Assembly: GCF_000282355.1 (NCBI RefSeq)
Contig: NZ_AKJL01000192.1
Span: forward strand, 1 to 59,904
Source: Pseudomonas sp. GM49
GTDB lineage: Bacteria > Pseudomonadota > Gammaproteobacteria > Pseudomonadales > Pseudomonadaceae
Length of the DNA stretch: 59,904 nt
Direction of reading: 5' to 3'
The position numbers were made by a program, and so were the translations under genes. The notes under the pieces are model-generated. The model worked only from the letters and a program-made list of their open reading frames with translations, ran no database searches and had not been told where the DNA came from. Positions 27,643-34,300 of this stretch are shown here, in pieces (position 1 is the first letter of the stretch; every line of letters begins with the position of its first letter).

Positions 27643-28145
27643 TTGAGTCTCCGCAGAGCAGGGCGGGTGATTTCGCCTTCACTGAGTTGGCGCAGGGCCT
27701 GGCGGGCCCGGGACAGGCGGGACATCACGGTGCCGGTGGGTACGTCGAGAATCTCGGCGACCTCTTTGTAACTCAGGCCTTCCACTGACACCCACAGCAG
27801 CAGTGCGCGCTGTTCGGTGGGCAGTCGATCGAAAGCGTCGAGGGTCGATTGGGCGATCACAGTGCGCTCCACGGAAGGCTGCGCATCGTCGCGTCCGGTA
27901 AAAAAATCGAGCATTCGCGCATAGCGCCGGGTGCGGCGGTGCGCATCGAGAAACTGCCGATAGAGAATCGAGAACAGCCAGGCGCGCAAATCACCGTCGG
28001 CACGTTTGTCGCCCCAACTCGACAGCGCACGCTCCAGACTGGCCTGCACCAGATCGTCGGCGCTGCTGGAGTTGCGCGTCAACGACACAGCAAATCGCCG
28101 CAATCCGGGAATAATTTCTCTCAGTTGTTCGTCGATATCGTTCAT
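27639..28145 (-). CDS. ECF-type RNA polymerase sigma factor
   Basis: This 168-residue sigma-70 factor has only regions 2 and 4. Region 2 is ADDLVQASLERALSSWGDKRADGDLRAWLFSILYRQFLDAHRR (about 29-71); region 4 is LSYKEVAEILDVPTGTVMSRLSRARQALRQL (about 123-153). ATG 28145 gives a normal length; the longer frame from 28193 would overlap the proposed promoter. Its own upstream region carries GGAATAA-N14-CGTCT on the minus strand, and the divergent peroxidase gene carries the same element on the plus strand. This sigma factor therefore probably drives both operons. Confidence 0.94.
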   Translation of the reverse strand: MNDIDEQLREIIPGLRRFAVSLTRNSSSADDLVQASLERALSSWGDKRADGDLRAWLFSILYRQFLDAHRRTRRYARMLDFFTGRDDAQPSVERTVIAQSTLDAFDRLPTEQRALLLWVSVEGLSYKEVAEILDVPTGTVMSRLSRARQALRQLSEGEITRPALRRLK

Positions 28146-28180
28146 GAAGTTCTGGCTAGTCACTACGCTTGGGACTAGGA

Positions 28181-28206
28181 AGACGCCCGGCACCCGAGGT
28201 TATTCC
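28181..28206 (-). promoter_or_regulatory. Predicted ECF promoter of the sigma/anti-sigma genes
   Basis: Read on the minus strand, GGAATAA (28206-28200) and CGTCT (28185-28181) are separated by 14 bases, about 36 bases before the sigma ATG. The element matches the one facing the other way at 28235-28260 in both boxes and in spacing. Confidence 0.75.
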
Positions 28207-28234
28207 ACGCCTGAAAAAATAAATACCGCGCGCT

Positions 28235-28260
28235 GGAATAAACCTGTGTGTGGTTCGTCT
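28235..28260 (+). promoter_or_regulatory. Predicted ECF promoter of the peroxidase/b561 genes
   Basis: GGAATAA (28235-28241) and CGTCT (28256-28260) are separated by 14 bases and lie 43 bases before the peroxidase ATG. GGAAT-type -35 and CGTC-type -10 boxes are usual for ECF sigma factors. Confidence 0.75.
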
Positions 28261-28303
28261 GCTTGATTCTTCTCACTTGTGGCCGATGGCCCTGGAGTCT
28301 TTC

Positions 28304-29389
28304 ATGGTAGATCGATCATCACCGCCATCCCGGCCACCCTTGAGTGCGGCGAGCCTGACGTTGCGTCTGGCTGGCATTGCCGTGGTCGTTGCCGCAGTGG
28401 CCGGGGCGTTTGCCTACGTTAATGGCACCTTTGACCCACAGCGCCTGACCCCGAAGAAACTGATCAACGTGCTGGAAACCAACAATGGCGTGCATCCGGG
28501 TTTCCGTCGCAACCATTCCAAAGGCGTGTGCGTGATCGGGCATTTCGAGAGCAGTGGAGAGGTACGTAGTTATTCCACCGCTCAGGTGTTCAACGAAGCG
28601 CGGACGCCGGTGGTCGGACGTTTCGCCTTGCCCGCCGGCAATCCATACGCGCCGGACAGTGCCGTGCCGATCCGCAGCATGGCCTTGCGCTTCACTCAGG
28701 CCAACGGCCAGCAGTGGCGCACCGGGATGAACAGCATGCCGGTGTTCCCGGTGGGCACGCCCGAGGCGTTCTATCAATTGCAAAAAGCCCAGTCGCCAGA
28801 TCCGGCCACCGGCAAACCGGACCCAAAGGCCGTGCCAGCGTTCTTTGCTTCACACCCGGAAGCCGCACCGTTCCTGACCTGGATCAAAACCGCCAAACCG
28901 TCGGCCAGTTACGTGACCGAAAACTACAACAGCGTCAATGCGTTCTACCTGGTCAACGCGGCCGGCCAACGCCAGGCCGTGCGCTGGAACATGGTGCCAC
29001 TGGCCCAGGACGCACCGGGGGCCACAGCACCGGAGGGCAGTGATTTCCTGGAGAAAGACCTGGTTCAGCGAATCGCCGCAGGCCCGTTGCGCTGGCAGTT
29101 GAACATCACCCTGGCCAACCCTGGCGATCCGGTCAACGACGCCAGCAAGGCCTGGCCTGAAGGGCGCAAGGTGTTGAACGCTGGCACTCTGGTGCTTGAA
29201 AAGGCTCAGCCGCAACTCAACGGCGAATGCCGTGACATCAACTACGACCCGCTGGTGTTGCCTGCCGGGATCGAAGGTTCCGACGACCCGCTGCTCGCCG
29301 CTCGTTCAGCCGGTTACGCCAGTTCCTACCTGCGTCGCACCAGCGAAGTCAGCCAGTTGCCCGCCGCCAAACAGGAGACCCGGCAATGA
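28304..29389 (+). CDS. Membrane-anchored catalase-family peroxidase (SrpA-like)
   Basis: This 361-residue member of the catalase-related peroxidases is shorter than true catalases. It has an N-terminal membrane anchor (residues 17-40) that should place the haem domain in the periplasm. The distal histidine region reads FRRNHSKGVCVIGHFES, and the C-terminal region DPLLAARSAGYASSYLRR is typical of the family, with a tyrosine in the expected proximal area. It probably removes peroxides using electrons rather than dismutating H2O2. ATG 28304 follows CTGGAG. Its stop overlaps the cytochrome b561 start (ATGA), so the two proteins are likely partners. Confidence 0.92.
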   Translation: MVDRSSPPSRPPLSAASLTLRLAGIAVVVAAVAGAFAYVNGTFDPQRLTPKKLINVLETNNGVHPGFRRNHSKGVCVIGHFESSGEVRSYSTAQVFNEARTPVVGRFALPAGNPYAPDSAVPIRSMALRFTQANGQQWRTGMNSMPVFPVGTPEAFYQLQKAQSPDPATGKPDPKAVPAFFASHPEAAPFLTWIKTAKPSASYVTENYNSVNAFYLVNAAGQRQAVRWNMVPLAQDAPGATAPEGSDFLEKDLVQRIAAGPLRWQLNITLANPGDPVNDASKAWPEGRKVLNAGTLVLEKAQPQLNGECRDINYDPLVLPAGIEGSDDPLLAARSAGYASSYLRRTSEVSQLPAAKQETRQ

Positions 29390-29931
29390 GCACCCAACCG
29401 AACCACTTCGCCCCGCTGGCGCGCCTGCTGCACTGGCTGATGGCGCTGATGATCATCGCCATGCTGTTTATCGGCGCCGGCATGGTTGCCTCGGTGTCCG
29501 AGCGTCATGAATGGCTGATTCATTTGCACAAACCCTTGGGCATCGCGATTTTGCTGTTGGTGATCGTGCGGCTGGTGGTGCGCTTTTCCACCACGCAGCC
29601 ACCGCTGCCGGCGGACCTGCCGGGCTGGCAAGCGCTGGCGGCCAAGGCGTCGCATGTGTTGCTGTACGCCTTGATGCTGGTCTTGCCGCTGCTGGGTTGG
29701 GCGATGATTTCGGCATCGGGTGAACCGGTGATGCTCAGCAGCTCGCTTCAATTGCCGTCGATTGTGCCGGCGAACGCGCAGGTGTTTGCGTTTTTGCGCA
29801 AGGCGCACGGGTATCTGGCGTATCTGCTGTTTCTGACCGTGTTGCTGCATTTGGCGGCAGCGCTGTTTCACGGCTGGGTGCGGCGAGATGAAGTGCTGGA
29901 CAGCATGTTGCGGGGCAAGGATCGAAGTTGA
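29386..29931 (+). CDS. Cytochrome b561, probable electron donor to the peroxidase
   Basis: This 181-residue, four-helix membrane cytochrome of the bacterial b561 family has histidines in LLHWLMAL, LIHLHKPLG, ASHVLLYAL, KAHGYLAYLLF and LLHLAAALFHGW; these supply the haem ligands. Translational overlap with the catalase-like gene (ATGA) strongly suggests that it feeds quinol electrons to that periplasmic peroxidase. The pair is driven by the divergent ECF sigma factor. It is a distant paralogue of the cytochrome at 5940-6500. Confidence 0.92.
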   Translation: MSTQPNHFAPLARLLHWLMALMIIAMLFIGAGMVASVSERHEWLIHLHKPLGIAILLLVIVRLVVRFSTTQPPLPADLPGWQALAAKASHVLLYALMLVLPLLGWAMISASGEPVMLSSSLQLPSIVPANAQVFAFLRKAHGYLAYLLFLTVLLHLAAALFHGWVRRDEVLDSMLRGKDRS

Positions 29932-30098
29932 TTTCGCAGGACTGTCGTTTGGCTTTTGTCACACAGTGATCTCCTGCCCACCTGTCAACTCTGACAGTTT
30001 CGCTGATCTGAAAAAGCACGTTCAATGCTCGAGGACGGCAGTGGTCCCAAAGGGGGCCAGTCAAACAGCACTGATCGTGCCATTCAGGGAGACGAGCC

Positions 30099-31451
30099 AT
30101 GTTCAAGACTGCAGGTGTGCGTTCCAAACGACGCGCTTTTTCCGGGCTGTCGTTAGTGTGTCTGGCTGTGATACTCGGTGCCTGTACGCATCCGCCGACG
30201 ACTGATTCCGGGGAATCGAAAAGCCGGGTTGTCGAGAATGTTGCCAGTAAGTCGACAGCTGAGTTGTATGCGGATTTGATTGCGCCGGCGGTTTTCGAAC
30301 GCTCAAGTTCAAAGGTTATTGATGGTTATACTGTCGAGAGTGGCAAGCTGCGTATGCCGGATAAGTCTGAGGGTTCATTGGTCACTGTTCGTTCGGCTGA
30401 CGGAAGCTTGACAGCGTTAATCAATAAGCCAGGAAAATTCGGTTCTTTGCATGTTGATAGTAAGGGGGTAAGTCACTTTGTTCCGGAGCCGGATACTAAT
30501 GTCGGTGTTGAAGACGCTGTTCCCAATCCGAGTGAACAGGTCACTACTGCACCTGTGGGTTCAACTCAAGCAGAGCACTTTGTTGTAGATGTACTGATGG
30601 GGTATTCCAAGGCAGGGGTTATTAGAGCGGGGGGCGATGCGTATGCCGATGCATTAGCCAAGATAGAGTTGGTTAATATGATGTTGCGCAACTCATTGGT
30701 GGACAACGTTTCATTGAGACTGGTTGGTATTCAGGTAGTTGAAGATGATTATCCTATTACAACTGAAACCCTTGGGAAATTACGTACAATTTTTGCCGAG
30801 GGTATGGCCAGGTTTCAGCCGGATGTTACGTACGGTAATTTTGCTTATATTGTGCCGGGAGGGGCAATCGGATGGGGATGGAGACCAGGTGGCTCTGCGA
30901 TAGGTGTATCGAGTAGCGCTTCGACATTCGCTCACGAGATTGGCCACAACGCGGGCAGTAGTCACTGCAACGTTGACGGCGTGAATAACTATCATTTTGG
31001 ATATTTTAATGGGAAGTCGCGAAGTATCTTATGTCACGGTCCAAATTCAATTTATTATTCGACACCGGCCGTCATGGATCAGTATGGTTTGCCGTTAGGG
31101 AATGCTGTAACCGCCGATACAGCGCGTGTATGGCGCGAAAATGCTGTGCGGCTATCCTCTTACGCTCCCCCCCAATCCCCACCAACGGCGCCAGTAAACT
31201 TTGCCAAAGCGGGTTCAACCGCTAACACAATTACTTTTAGCTGGAACGCATCACCTAAAGCTGTTCGATATGAAATATACAGTGTGAAGTTTGCTGAGGG
31301 TCTGGGCCCTTTGCCAGAAAAAATTGGAGACAGTACGGGGTTAACCTTTACCGCAACCAATATCTATGGTGAGGCCCTGTACTTCGTTAAGGCTGTCAGC
31401 TTTACTGAACTGGTTTCACTGCCGAGCAAATCCGTTGTTACAACGCCATAA
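30099..31451 (+). CDS. Lipoprotein zinc metalloprotease (metzincin, reprolysin/M72-like) with fibronectin III end
   Basis: This 450-residue lipoprotein has a signal peptide ending in lipobox ILGAC (C29). Threonine at +2 predicts the outer membrane. Residues 165-345 form a metzincin protease domain with the zinc motif HEIGHNAGSSH (about 279-289), the long HExxHxxGxxH form, and a downstream STPAVMDQYG stretch that may hold the Met-turn. The domain resembles reprolysin-like and peptidyl-Asp (M72) proteases. Residues 360-450 look like a fibronectin type III domain (PPTAPVNFAKAGSTANTITF). GC content and codon use fall clearly below the neighbours, a sign of recent transfer. No inhibitor or secretion gene is adjacent. 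Confidence 0.87.
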   Translation: MFKTAGVRSKRRAFSGLSLVCLAVILGACTHPPTTDSGESKSRVVENVASKSTAELYADLIAPAVFERSSSKVIDGYTVESGKLRMPDKSEGSLVTVRSADGSLTALINKPGKFGSLHVDSKGVSHFVPEPDTNVGVEDAVPNPSEQVTTAPVGSTQAEHFVVDVLMGYSKAGVIRAGGDAYADALAKIELVNMMLRNSLVDNVSLRLVGIQVVEDDYPITTETLGKLRTIFAEGMARFQPDVTYGNFAYIVPGGAIGWGWRPGGSAIGVSSSASTFAHEIGHNAGSSHCNVDGVNNYHFGYFNGKSRSILCHGPNSIYYSTPAVMDQYGLPLGNAVTADTARVWRENAVRLSSYAPPQSPPTAPVNFAKAGSTANTITFSWNASPKAVRYEIYSVKFAEGLGPLPEKIGDSTGLTFTATNIYGEALYFVKAVSFTELVSLPSKSVVTTP

Positions 31452-31465
31452 ATGCTCAAGTGAGT

Positions 31466-31491
31466 GACGTGGCCTGTTGTCAGGCCACGTC
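31466..31491. terminator. Bidirectional hairpin between convergent genes
   Basis: GACGTGGCCTG and CAGGCCACGTC form a perfect 11-base stem with a TTGT loop, between the ends of the metalloprotease and carboxypeptidase genes. No long U-run follows on either strand. Confidence 0.65.
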
Positions 31492-31505
31492 GCTATGTAG
31501 TCGAA

Positions 31506-32657
31506 TTAGCGCAAGATATCGACCATATCGGCAAGCGTAGTCAACACATCCTTGCCCAACTGTTTCGAACGCTTGCCCGACCAACCGGTTTCCGCGTTCG
31601 GGTGGTCGTCGTGGTCCTTGAACGGCATTTCCAGGGTCAGCGACAGGCAGTCGTACTTCTGCCCAACGCTGTTGCAGGCCAGCGTCATGTTGGCCTGGCC
31701 CGGTTCGTCGCGGGTGTAGCCGTGCTTGGTCTGGAAGTCTTTGGTGGTGTGTTTCAGATGGCTGCGGAAGTGTTCTTCGAGCTTTTCGATCCGTGGCGTG
31801 TAACCCGGATTGCCTTCGCAACCGGCGGTGAACACGTGAGGGATTTCCTCATCGCCGTGAGCATCAAGGAACATATCGACGCCGTACTTTTCCATCTGCT
31901 GCTGTACGAACAGGACTTCCGGACTGATTTCCTGGCTGGCGCTCTGCCAGGCGCGATTGAGGTCCTGGCCCATGGCGTTGGTGCGCAGGTGGCCGTGGAA
32001 AGCACCATCCGGGTTCATGTTCGGGACCAGGTACAGGTCGGCGCTGGCCAGAAGTTTGTTCAGCACAGGGTCGTCGTGTTTTTCCAGGCGCTCGATCACG
32101 CCTTCCATGAACCACTCGGCCATGTGCTCGCCCGGATGTTGCTGGGCAATCATCCACACTTTGCGTCGACCTTCGGCCCCGGTGCCTTTGCGCAACAACT
32201 GGATGTCGCGGCCTTCGACGCTTTTACCGGTGGCCAGCAGTTCGGTGCCGGTCTTGGTCAGCGCCTGCTCGATCAGCCAGTCGTGACGGCCACGGCTGTA
32301 GGGTTCGAAGTAGGCGAACCAGGCATGGGTCTGCTCGGCTTCGAGGCTGAAACGCAGGCAGTCGCCTTCGAAAATGGTGGGTACGCGGAACCAGTTGACG
32401 TGATCGTAGGACGCCACCGCCTGATAGCCGGTCCAGGCCTTGTTGTAGGAGGATTGGCTTGCATTGTTCAGGCGAAACCAATGCTCCTGGCCGACGTGCA
32501 GGCCGCTGGCCTTGAAGTGGAACCACTGGAAATGGGCGCTGCGTGTGTCCGGGCGAATGGCCAGAAGCGGTTTGAGCGGATCGCTGATGTCGATGACCTG
32601 GATGTTGCCACTGTCGAAGTTGGCACTGATGTCGAAAGAGGATTTAGCCACGCTCAT
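31506..32657 (-). CDS. M14-family zinc carboxypeptidase
   Basis: This 383-residue metallocarboxypeptidase of the cytosolic, AGBL-like M14 group has an N-terminal beta-sandwich (residues 1-130) and a catalytic domain. Zinc ligands are seen in QHPGEH (H174, E177) and DAHGDE (H267), the substrate arginine in DLNR (R235), and the general base in LTLEMPF (E343). There is no signal peptide. Eukaryotic relatives trim glutamate side chains of tubulin; bacterial substrates are not established, with peptidoglycan peptides or cytosolic polypeptides as options. It converges with the metalloprotease gene, from which it differs in having normal high-GC codon use. Confidence 0.92.
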   Translation of the reverse strand: MSVAKSSFDISANFDSGNIQVIDISDPLKPLLAIRPDTRSAHFQWFHFKASGLHVGQEHWFRLNNASQSSYNKAWTGYQAVASYDHVNWFRVPTIFEGDCLRFSLEAEQTHAWFAYFEPYSRGRHDWLIEQALTKTGTELLATGKSVEGRDIQLLRKGTGAEGRRKVWMIAQQHPGEHMAEWFMEGVIERLEKHDDPVLNKLLASADLYLVPNMNPDGAFHGHLRTNAMGQDLNRAWQSASQEISPEVLFVQQQMEKYGVDMFLDAHGDEEIPHVFTAGCEGNPGYTPRIEKLEEHFRSHLKHTTKDFQTKHGYTRDEPGQANMTLACNSVGQKYDCLSLTLEMPFKDHDDHPNAETGWSGKRSKQLGKDVLTTLADMVDILR

Positions 32658-32841
32658 AATCGGGTCCTGAATATGATTTTTATGGCGGCTACTTTACACG
32701 CAAGAGTGGGGTGAAACCGAGGGAAATTGCGGGGTGCAGAGGTGGGGGCGTCCTCCTTGACGCTGCCGCAGCTTAGAGACTGTGCGATTGATTCTCAAGT
32801 GCTATCTGTCGCTGGTTTCAACCCATGATGCCGGGCTTCTC

Positions 32842-32869
32842 TTGCCAACCGACACTCTTTTGATATCAT
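32842..32869 (+). promoter_or_regulatory. Sigma-70-like promoter reading towards prrF from the opposite side
   Basis: TTGCCA (32842-32847), a 16-base spacer and extended -10 TGATATCAT (32861-32869) point to the right, into DNA that is antisense to prrF. No protein gene follows within reach. The element may produce an antisense or independent small RNA, or be left over from a lost gene. Confidence 0.45.
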
Positions 32870-32935
32870 CCGCGCCTTCGAATTTGCAGCACCCAAAGAC
32901 TTCATTAGCCTGAAGCCAAAGCCAGAAAAACTGGC

Positions 32936-33048
32936 AAAAAAAGACCCGGCAAAAAGCCGGGTCAAAAACCGTGATTAGCCTGATGAGGAGATAGTCCAGG
33001 AGACCGACCTAAGGTCACCTGGTCCATCGACTGATCTCGCGATCAGTT
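32936..33048 (-). ncRNA. prrF: PrrF iron-responsive small RNA
   Basis: Read on the minus strand, this roughly 113-base transcript holds the PrrF core as I remember it (CTATCTCCTCATCAGGCTAA near 32995-32976, then TCACGG). A GACCCGGC/GCCGGGTC terminator hairpin (32943-32963) and a U-run follow. The 5' end is near 33048. It is preceded by -10 TATTAT (33060-33055), a 16-base spacer and -35 TTGACT (33082-33077), with a Fur box over the -10. PrrF RNAs are the Pseudomonas functional counterparts of RyhB: made under iron starvation, they pair with mRNAs of iron-containing enzymes to spare iron. Only one copy is in this window. Confidence 0.93.
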
Positions 33049-33050
33049 GG

Positions 33051-33069
33051 TGCAATAATAATCATTCTC
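33051..33069 (-). promoter_or_regulatory. Fur box of prrF
   Basis: TGCAATAATAATCATTCTC agrees with 14 of 19 positions of the Fur consensus. It covers the -10 box of prrF, so iron-loaded Fur should block transcription. Confidence 0.85.
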
Positions 33070-33141
33070 GTTTGCAAGTCAAACGTTTTTACCTTTGCGA
33101 CAGGAAAGTTCTTTCCTGTCTTCTCGATCTGCGTTCTCACC

Positions 33142-33483
33142 TCAACCGTTTTCATACTTCTCCAGCGATCGATCGACCATCGCCTTGGCCATGTCGATCA
33201 TGTGCACCGTCGAAAACGCCAGGTCGCGGCTTGCGCCTTGCAGGTGACTGGCTGACTCGTAAGCGGTGGCGGCAGCACAGCGCAACAGGTCCAAGGCATG
33301 GACCAGTGCCTCTTCGCCGCTGATATTGCGGTTCACATCAAAAAAACGCGGCTCGACCACTTCCTCTGAAACAGCTGGTTTCAAGTAATAGTCCAACGCG
33401 CGTTGTGCCGCCGCCGAGTCCAGGGGCGAGGTGAGGGTGGTGTCGATGTGCATGTCCGGCAGGTCATTGGTGGGTTGGCTCAT
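33142..33483 (-). CDS. Small DUF6124/DUF3077-like protein
   Basis: This 113-residue cytoplasmic protein belongs to the small Pseudomonas families with the pattern AAxRALDYYLKP near the middle. A helical end follows: EEALVHALDLLRCAAATAYESASHLQGASRDLAF and then HMIDMAKAMVDRSL. Members are common next to phage-type repressors, but I know of no established function. ATG 33483 is preceded by GGAG. The longer frame, to 33717, would run through the divergent repressor promoter and is rejected. It is divergent from the CI-like repressor at 33613; the 129-base gap holds repeated half-sites, so it is probably a direct target of that repressor. Confidence 0.75.
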   Translation of the reverse strand: MSQPTNDLPDMHIDTTLTSPLDSAAAQRALDYYLKPAVSEEVVEPRFFDVNRNISGEEALVHALDLLRCAAATAYESASHLQGASRDLAFSTVHMIDMAKAMVDRSLEKYENG

Positions 33484-33529
33484 GGCGATAGCAAGCTCCG
33501 TGTTAGATTCAGATCCGTGAATTGATCCT

Positions 33530-33565
33530 AATACGAACTGTATTTGTGACGAGTATTTAAATACT
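33530..33565. promoter_or_regulatory. Repeated AATAC/GTATT half-sites, candidate repressor operators
   Basis: AATAC-N5-GTATT at 33530-33544 is followed by the perfect 14-base palindrome AGTATTTAAATACT at 33552-33565. GTATTT occurs twice as a direct repeat 13 bases apart. These four half-sites lie between the divergent DUF6124-like and CI-like genes and suggest two adjacent dimer sites. Confidence 0.55.
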
Positions 33566-33612
33566 ACAATTTGTGTTTTGATGGCCGGAGTCGCCCACGT
33601 ATCGTGCCGCAC

Positions 33613-34260
33613 ATGGATAAATGGATTGAATTGGTCAAGGCCAAGATGAGTGAACTCAAAATCACTCAAGAGATACTCGCCGAGCGCCTCGGGATGTCCC
33701 AGGGCGGCATTGGCCACTGGCTCAACAAACGTCGTGAACCCGGCATCGAAGACATGAACCGTGTCTTGCGGGCACTGGGCCTTGAGTTTCTCGAAGTGGC
33801 ACTGGTGATCCGGGAACCCCAGGCGTCAACCGACGACGAAATCCCTCTGACACAGAAGTACAACCCGTACTTCCGCTACCCGGTCAGTGGCTGGCGCGAA
33901 CCCGCCGAAGTGCACGACGGCGAGGTCCCGGTGTACGGCAAGGAGCGCTATGAACTGTCCGATTACCACGCCCGGGGGCCGGCATTCTGGTTGAGGGTGG
34001 CAGGCGATGCGATGACCGCACCCAATGGCATCAGCATTCCGGAAGGCATGTTGATCCTGGTGGACCCGGCGGTGGAAGCAGTGCCTGGCAAACTGGTCAT
34101 TGCCCAGTGGCCGGACAGCGCCGAAGCCACGTTCCGCAAGCTCATCGAAGAGGGCGGGCAGCGTTATCTGGTCCCGCTCAATCCGACGTATCCGAAAGCC
34201 TTGTACACCGAAGAATGTCGAATCATCGGCGTAGTGGTTCAGGCAACAGCCAGGTTCTGA
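33613..34260 (+). CDS. CI/LexA-like (XRE-S24) repressor with all autocleavage residues replaced
   Basis: This 215-residue protein has an N-terminal XRE helix-turn-helix (ITQEILAERLGMSQGGIGHWLNKRREP, 17-43) and a C-terminal S24 fold close to lambda CI (AFWLRVAGDAMTAPNG ... IPEGMLILVDP). In CI and LexA the fold cuts itself at Ala-Gly using a serine/lysine pair when RecA is activated. Here the serine of the G-[DN]-S-M motif is alanine (A133), the lysine aligned with CI K192/LexA K156 is arginine (R175), and the aligned scissile Ala-Gly is Pro-Ala (97-98). It should bind DNA and dimerise but not self-cleave. ATG 33613 is preferred to 33571. It is divergent from the small DUF6124-like gene. Confidence 0.9.
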   Translation: MDKWIELVKAKMSELKITQEILAERLGMSQGGIGHWLNKRREPGIEDMNRVLRALGLEFLEVALVIREPQASTDDEIPLTQKYNPYFRYPVSGWREPAEVHDGEVPVYGKERYELSDYHARGPAFWLRVAGDAMTAPNGISIPEGMLILVDPAVEAVPGKLVIAQWPDSAEATFRKLIEEGGQRYLVPLNPTYPKALYTEECRIIGVVVQATARF

Positions 34261-34300
34261 TCAGATCGGTCCTGGCAATGCGCAGGACCGAATCTTCATT

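Noticed and set aside
28250..28303. Longer start for the catalase-like gene
   Set aside because: The extra codons would overlap the predicted ECF promoter; ATG 28304 has CTGGAG in front.
32936..33060. Initially read as a plain terminator behind the carboxypeptidase gene
   Set aside because: The carboxypeptidase is transcribed away from it; the reverse strand shows the PrrF core, promoter and Fur box instead.
33484..33717. Extension of the small DUF6124-like gene upstream to 33717
   Set aside because: It would overlap the divergent repressor gene and its operators; ATG 33483 has a ribosome-binding site.
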